A stretch of 56,369 bases of DNA from Lachnospiraceae bacterium (GTDB taxonomy: Bacteria > Bacillota > Clostridia > Lachnospirales > Lachnospiraceae), in the NCBI GenBank assembly GCA_024685635.1, contig JAIKVP010000166.1, positions 1 to 56,369 on the forward strand. Direction: 5' to 3'. Below, piece after piece: positions 52,591-56,369 of this stretch (within the stretch, counting starts at the first letter, position 1; every line of letters begins with the position of its first letter). The notes under the pieces are model-generated. The model saw only the letters and a program-made list of their open reading frames with translations, had not been told where the DNA came from and made no database searches. The position numbers and the translations under genes were made by a program.

Positions 52591-53826
52591 ATGGAAGGAA
52601 TGCTATCCCAAGAGGAGATTAATGCTCTGCTCAGCGGTATGGAGGCCGGTTCCTTAGATGGTGGAGGTGATTCGCCTGAGGAACAGAGTGGTGGTGATAC
52701 TACTACTAGTCAACCAGTCGAGGAATTATTAACTCCAGAGGAAAAGGACGCCATTGGAGAGGTTGCTAATATAAGCATGGGTACTGCTGCTACGACATTA
52801 TTTACGTTGCTGAATACTGTTGTAGATATAACAGTTCCACAGGTTTCATATGCTAGGTGGGATGATTTAGTAAATGCATATGACAAGCCTTGTGTATTTG
52901 TTCAGTTGTCCTATATCGATGGTATAGACGGTAATAATGTCTTGATTTTGAAAGAACAAGATGTTAAGATTATTACCGACTTGATGATGGGTGGAGACGG
53001 TACTAATGTAGCAGATGAACTTTCTGATTTACATTTGTCTGCTATTAGTGAGGCGATGAACCAGATGATGGGTTCTTCGGCTACATCCTTATCTCAGATG
53101 TTAGGTAAGAAGGTTGATATTAGTCCACCTGTCGCTAGTTTAGTTGATCTTAATGAGGGAATTGCTGATAAAGGCCTTTCGGACTATTTGACTGAGACAT
53201 TTGTCAGAGTTACCTTTAAGATGAAAGTTGGAGAGCTTATTGATTCTGAAATCATGCAGCTTTATCCAATTGATTTGGCAAAAGAAATATACACGGCATT
53301 TTCGGGTGCAGCAGCTGAGGTGGCATCAGAACCAGCTCCGGCTCAAGCGCCAGCTCCAGAGCCTCAAGCAGCTCCGGCTCCAGCGCCAGCGCCACAAACA
53401 GCAGCGCCACCACCACAGATGGATCCGAATGCTATGGCAGCGCAGATGCCTTATGGTCAGCCACAAATGATGCCATATGGATACGCAATGCCACCTATGG
53501 GCGACACTGTTGTACCACAAGGTGTGGCAGCGCCTAGTGCTCAGTTTTCTCCATTTGCAATGGGTATGCCTAATCCGGTTACTCAGCAGGAGAATATCGA
53601 CCTGATTAAGGATGTTCCACTCGATGTTACAGTTGAGCTTGGAAAGACCAAGAAATCCATCAGAGAGATCTTGGATATCTCACCGGGTACTATTATCGAG
53701 CTTGATAAGCTTGCGGGTGAGCCGGTGGATGTAATAGTTAATGGTAAAAACGTAGCCAAAGGAGAAGTTGTTGTAATTGAGGAGAGCTTTGGTGTGCGTG
53801 TTACTGAAATATATAAACAACAATAA
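52591..53826 (+). CDS. fliY: Flagellar motor switch phosphatase FliY
   Basis: Bacillus-type FliY: a CheC-like CheY-P phosphatase fused to a FliN/SpoA domain, 411 residues. Two phosphatase motifs are intact: D53-x3-E57-x2-N60 (DAIGEVAN) and S150-x3-E154-x2-N157 (SAISEAMN). An N-terminal CheY-binding motif (MLSQEEINALLSG) repeats that of FliM. Residues about 247-337 form a Pro/Ala then Met/Tyr-rich linker before the SpoA domain (LDVTVELGKTKKSIREIL). The ATG at 52591 follows GAGGAG; the frame from 52570 overlaps fliM. Confidence 0.95.
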   Translation: MEGMLSQEEINALLSGMEAGSLDGGGDSPEEQSGGDTTTSQPVEELLTPEEKDAIGEVANISMGTAATTLFTLLNTVVDITVPQVSYARWDDLVNAYDKPCVFVQLSYIDGIDGNNVLILKEQDVKIITDLMMGGDGTNVADELSDLHLSAISEAMNQMMGSSATSLSQMLGKKVDISPPVASLVDLNEGIADKGLSDYLTETFVRVTFKMKVGELIDSEIMQLYPIDLAKEIYTAFSGAAAEVASEPAPAQAPAPEPQAAPAPAPAPQTAAPPPQMDPNAMAAQMPYGQPQMMPYGYAMPPMGDTVVPQGVAAPSAQFSPFAMGMPNPVTQQENIDLIKDVPLDVTVELGKTKKSIREILDISPGTIIELDKLAGEPVDVIVNGKNVAKGEVVVIEESFGVRVTEIYKQQ

Positions 53827-53849
53827 TTAAGAATTGGAGTGTACAAATT

Positions 53850-54212
53850 ATGGCAAAGAACATTTTAATTTGCGACGATGCAGCTTTCATGCGAATGATG
53901 ATTAAGGATATCTTGACCAAGAATGGCTACACTGTAGCTGGTGAGGCAGAGAATGGCTTGAAAGCGGTTGAGAAGTACAATGAGACCAAACCAGATCTTG
54001 TTCTTATGGATATTACCATGCCAGAGATGGATGGAATCCAGGCACTTAAGAAGATCAAAGAAGGGGACCCGGGTGCAGTTGTAGTTATGTGTTCCGCAAT
54101 GGGACAGCAGGCTATGGTTATTGAATCAATTCAGGCAGGAGCTAAGGACTTTATCGTTAAGCCATTCCAGGCTGATCGTGTTCTAGAGGCTGTTAAAAAA
54201 GCGGTGAATTAG
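53850..54212 (+). CDS. cheY: Chemotaxis response regulator CheY
   Basis: Single-domain receiver, 120 residues, with acidic pocket D9-D10, phospho-acceptor D54 (LMDITMPEMDG) and the FIVKPF lysine near 104. Located between fliY and fliO as in Bacillus. GGAGTG is ahead. Confidence 0.96.
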   Translation: MAKNILICDDAAFMRMMIKDILTKNGYTVAGEAENGLKAVEKYNETKPDLVLMDITMPEMDGIQALKKIKEGDPGAVVVMCSAMGQQAMVIESIQAGAKDFIVKPFQADRVLEAVKKAVN

Positions 54213-54213
54213 T

Positions 54214-54642
54214 ATGTTATTGTCTGTCACTGACAGTGGTTTTATGAATGTATTAGAGAGTATTGGGCAGTTACTTGTGTTACTGCTCATACTTGCGTTT
54301 GTCTTAGCATTAGCGTATTATGCTTCAAAATGGACAGCTAGATTTCAAAATACCTACTCAAAAGGCAGCAATATGGAAGTGATTGAGACTATACGACTTC
54401 AGGATGGTAAATACCTGCAGATTGTTAAAGTCGCCGATAAGTATGTTGTTATTGGCTTGGGTAAGGAGAGTATTTCGTATATTTGCGAACTGTCTCCTGA
54501 TAGTGTAGAGCGATTTGATGCAACTACTGCTCAGAATGTTAGTGGTATGAGTTTTTCTAAAGTTCTTAGTCATTTTACAAAGAGTGATGAATCTATTAAT
54601 GGAAAGGTCAATGATGGTAGTGACGAGAACAAAGAAGAATAA
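54214..54642 (+). CDS. fliO: Flagellar biosynthesis protein FliO
   Basis: Export-gate assembly protein, 142 residues, with one TM (about 12-35) and a cytoplasmic domain containing MEVIETIRLQDGKYLQIVKV, typical for FliO. It starts two bases after cheY and overlaps fliP. Confidence 0.87.
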   Translation: MLLSVTDSGFMNVLESIGQLLVLLLILAFVLALAYYASKWTARFQNTYSKGSNMEVIETIRLQDGKYLQIVKVADKYVVIGLGKESISYICELSPDSVERFDATTAQNVSGMSFSKVLSHFTKSDESINGKVNDGSDENKEE

Positions 54643-55504
54643 AACACATTCTAAATTATATAAATACACCATTAATGCCTTGAAGATTATGTGCGTGATG
54701 ATTACCCTGATTGGTGGTATTTTTAGTTATACTGCCGTTACTTCGTATGCTACGGGGCCGGGCGATACCAACGCTGGCCAGGAGGATAATGATGTCAATG
54801 ATACTCATGCAGATGAGGAAAATGACATAACGCCATTTAATCTTGATATAGACCTTAATAATGAGACGGATGAGGGAACTTTGTCTGCAACAGTACAGAT
54901 AGTTATTTTGCTAACTATTCTTTCTATTGCACCGTCGTTCCTTATTATGCTTACGTCATTTACCCGAATTATTATTGTCTTGCATTTTGTGCGACAGGCT
55001 TTAGGAACAACGACAGCTCCACCTAATCAGGTTTTAGTGGGGCTTGCTCTATTTTTAACATTCTATATCATGAATCCAACATTTACAGCTGTTTATAATA
55101 ATGCTATAGAGCCTCTTAACGAGGGTACTGTTACGACTCGTGAGGCTATTGATTTAGGTTTAGAGCCTCTAAGAGACTTTATGCTTGCTAATGTTAATAA
55201 AAAGGATTTAAAACTATTTATAAAGATAGCGGATAATGAGGTTACTGACTCTTATGATGATATTCCTATTACAACACTTATTCCTGCATTTATCTGTAGT
55301 GAATTAAGGGCTGCTTTCATAATAGGATTTTTGATTTATATTCCGTTTATTGTAATAGATATGGTTGTGGCGTCGACTTTGATGTCCATGGGTATGATGA
55401 TGCTGCCGCCGACGACGATATCTGCTCCGTTTAAGATATTATTGTTTGTTTTGGCTGATGGCTGGAATCTGGTTATAGGTAACCTGGTTCAAACCTTCCA
55501 TTAG
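54614..55504 (+). CDS. fliP: Flagellar biosynthesis protein FliP
   Basis: Core of the export gate. The 296 residues begin with a hydrophobic signal segment (about 22-46), an acidic extracytoplasmic stretch (50-85), then TMs with SFTRIIIVLHFVRQALGT and the FICSELRAAFIIGFLIYIPF region (in parts). ATG 54614 is chosen because AAAGG lies six bases before it; 54611 is the only close rival. It overlaps fliO by 29 bases. Confidence 0.92.
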   Translation: MVVTRTKKNKTHSKLYKYTINALKIMCVMITLIGGIFSYTAVTSYATGPGDTNAGQEDNDVNDTHADEENDITPFNLDIDLNNETDEGTLSATVQIVILLTILSIAPSFLIMLTSFTRIIIVLHFVRQALGTTTAPPNQVLVGLALFLTFYIMNPTFTAVYNNAIEPLNEGTVTTREAIDLGLEPLRDFMLANVNKKDLKLFIKIADNEVTDSYDDIPITTLIPAFICSELRAAFIIGFLIYIPFIVIDMVVASTLMSMGMMMLPPTTISAPFKILLFVLADGWNLVIGNLVQTFH

Positions 55505-55527
55505 CGTATATAAAGAGGTGATTTCAT

Positions 55528-55797
55528 ATGACAACTGAACAGGTTGTTGATGTCGCTAGAACAACGGTGTGGACGATATTAGAGACATCTGCTCCGATGT
55601 TGTTGATATCACTTATAATCGGTCTTATTGTTAGTATTTTCCAGACTATTACGTCTATTCAGGAGCAAACGCTAACATTTGTTCCGAAGTTTATTGCAAT
55701 TATGGCTATGGTATTGATTGCAGGTAACTGGATACTTAACACTTTAGTTGAGTATATGACCAATTTATATAACAATTTTAGTACCTATATTGGATAG
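55528..55797 (+). CDS. fliQ: Flagellar biosynthesis protein FliQ
   Basis: Export-gate subunit of 89 residues with two TM segments and the SIQEQTLTFVPK signature between them. GAGGTG precedes the ATG; 23 bases after fliP. Confidence 0.96.
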   Translation: MTTEQVVDVARTTVWTILETSAPMLLISLIIGLIVSIFQTITSIQEQTLTFVPKFIAIMAMVLIAGNWILNTLVEYMTNLYNNFSTYIG

Positions 55798-55836
55798 GTA
55801 TGGATTAATGAAGCATAAGGTGGTTGCAGAGTAGGT

Positions 55837-56369
55837 ATGGTAACAGCGTCATTTTCAATTCATAATTTAGAGTTCTTTTTATTGATTTTGACGCGTATAT
55901 CAACAATGATTTCTGTGGCGCCTTTTTTTAATACAAAGGGAGTGCCGGGGAGAACTAAGATTGGTTTGGCATTTTTTTTAAGCATTTTAGTTGCTACGCA
56001 GATGGATTATTATGATTTGGCATATCAGTCAACTATCGGTTATACGATAATGGTTGCAAAAGAGGCTTTAACAGGACTGCTAATAGGTGTTTCTGGTGCT
56101 ATTGCAATGCAGACAGTTGCATTTGCTGGTCATTTTATTGATATTGAGATTGGTTTTTCGATGGTTCAGTTATTTGATCCCTTAACTGATCAGGAATCTT
56201 CAGCATTTGGTAGTTTATATAGCTATTTGATTATGCTTATAATGCTAGCTTCTAATATGCATTATTTTATTATTAATTCGCTGATTGATTCGTTTGACTT
56301 AATTGGACTTGGACAGACTGTATTTAGACCAGATTCTATATATGATAGTATTATAGAGTGGGCGACTCA
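55837..56369 (+). CDS. fliR: Flagellar biosynthesis protein FliR (3' truncated by window end)
   Basis: First 177 codons of the export-gate protein FliR, open to the last base. It shows LTRISTMISVAPFFNTKGVPGR (in parts), the KEALTGLLIGVS segment and DIEIGFSMVQLFDP, all characteristic. GTAGGT just before ATG 55837 is a weak RBS; the gap from fliQ is 39 bases. The stop, and probably flhB and flhA, lie beyond the window. Confidence 0.93.
   Translation, partial: MVTASFSIHNLEFFLLILTRISTMISVAPFFNTKGVPGRTKIGLAFFLSILVATQMDYYDLAYQSTIGYTIMVAKEALTGLLIGVSGAIAMQTVAFAGHFIDIEIGFSMVQLFDPLTDQESSAFGSLYSYLIMLIMLASNMHYFIINSLIDSFDLIGLGQTVFRPDSIYDSIIEWAT

Overview
The window looks like a chromosomal segment of a motile, low-GC Gram-positive anaerobe of the Clostridia, most likely a Lachnospiraceae member of the Butyrivibrio, Roseburia or Lachnospira kind. 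The AT-rich composition, strong AGGAGG-type ribosome binding sites, codY, the Prp/L27 pair, LL-diaminopimelate aminotransferase and a Firmicutes-type fla operon with fliY all fit. No rRNA, tRNA, CRISPR array, transposase or phage gene was recognised.

Layout: (1) 1-3685, 3' part of miaB and complete mutS. (2) 3686-4241, a GC-rich non-coding block with a nested palindrome and a degenerate 29-30 bp minisatellite, followed by a hybrid sensor kinase. (3) 7031-10030, a small minus-strand ybjQ-type operon, a leader with three 74-bp hairpin repeats ahead of pgeF, and a secreted CHAP-like/Ig-like protein. (4) 10102-18018, a tight five-gene cluster: a DUF1015 protein, a GlgB-like protein that has lost two catalytic Asp residues and carries a Lys/Ala/Thr tail, an MscS channel, and two cytoplasmic parallel beta-helix proteins. 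This is the best candidate for an undescribed system. (5) 18093-36415, housekeeping genes: tyrS, a short RNase E/G, a DHH phosphoesterase, a RelQ-type synthetase, an RsmF-type methyltransferase, dapL, rplU-prp-rpmA-obgE-yhbY-nadD, minus-strand glmM with a membrane protein, nrdR, comM, dprA and topA. (6) 36604-56369, codY followed by the flagellar operon flgB-flgC-fliE-fliF-fliG-fliH-fliI-fliJ-motE-like-fliK-flgD-TIGR02530-flgE, then, after a terminator and new promoter, flbD-motA-motB-fliL-fliM-fliY-cheY-fliO-fliP-fliQ-fliR, with fliR cut by the window end.

How the genes work together: the last third encodes the MS ring, rod, switch, export apparatus, hook and stators. The nutrient regulator CodY sits directly upstream, as in Bacillus. 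The order suggests an early unit (flgB to fliJ), a probable sigma-D entry point before fliK, and a separate sigma-A transcript from flbD onward. The central region carries ribosome and cell-wall functions: the Prp protease beside its L27 substrate, Obg and YhbY, and GlmM and DapL for peptidoglycan precursors.

All family calls come from reading motifs and gene order by eye; no searches were run. Promoters and hairpins were found by visual matching and are less certain than the genes. Start codons were moved inward where a ribosome binding site clearly favoured it.
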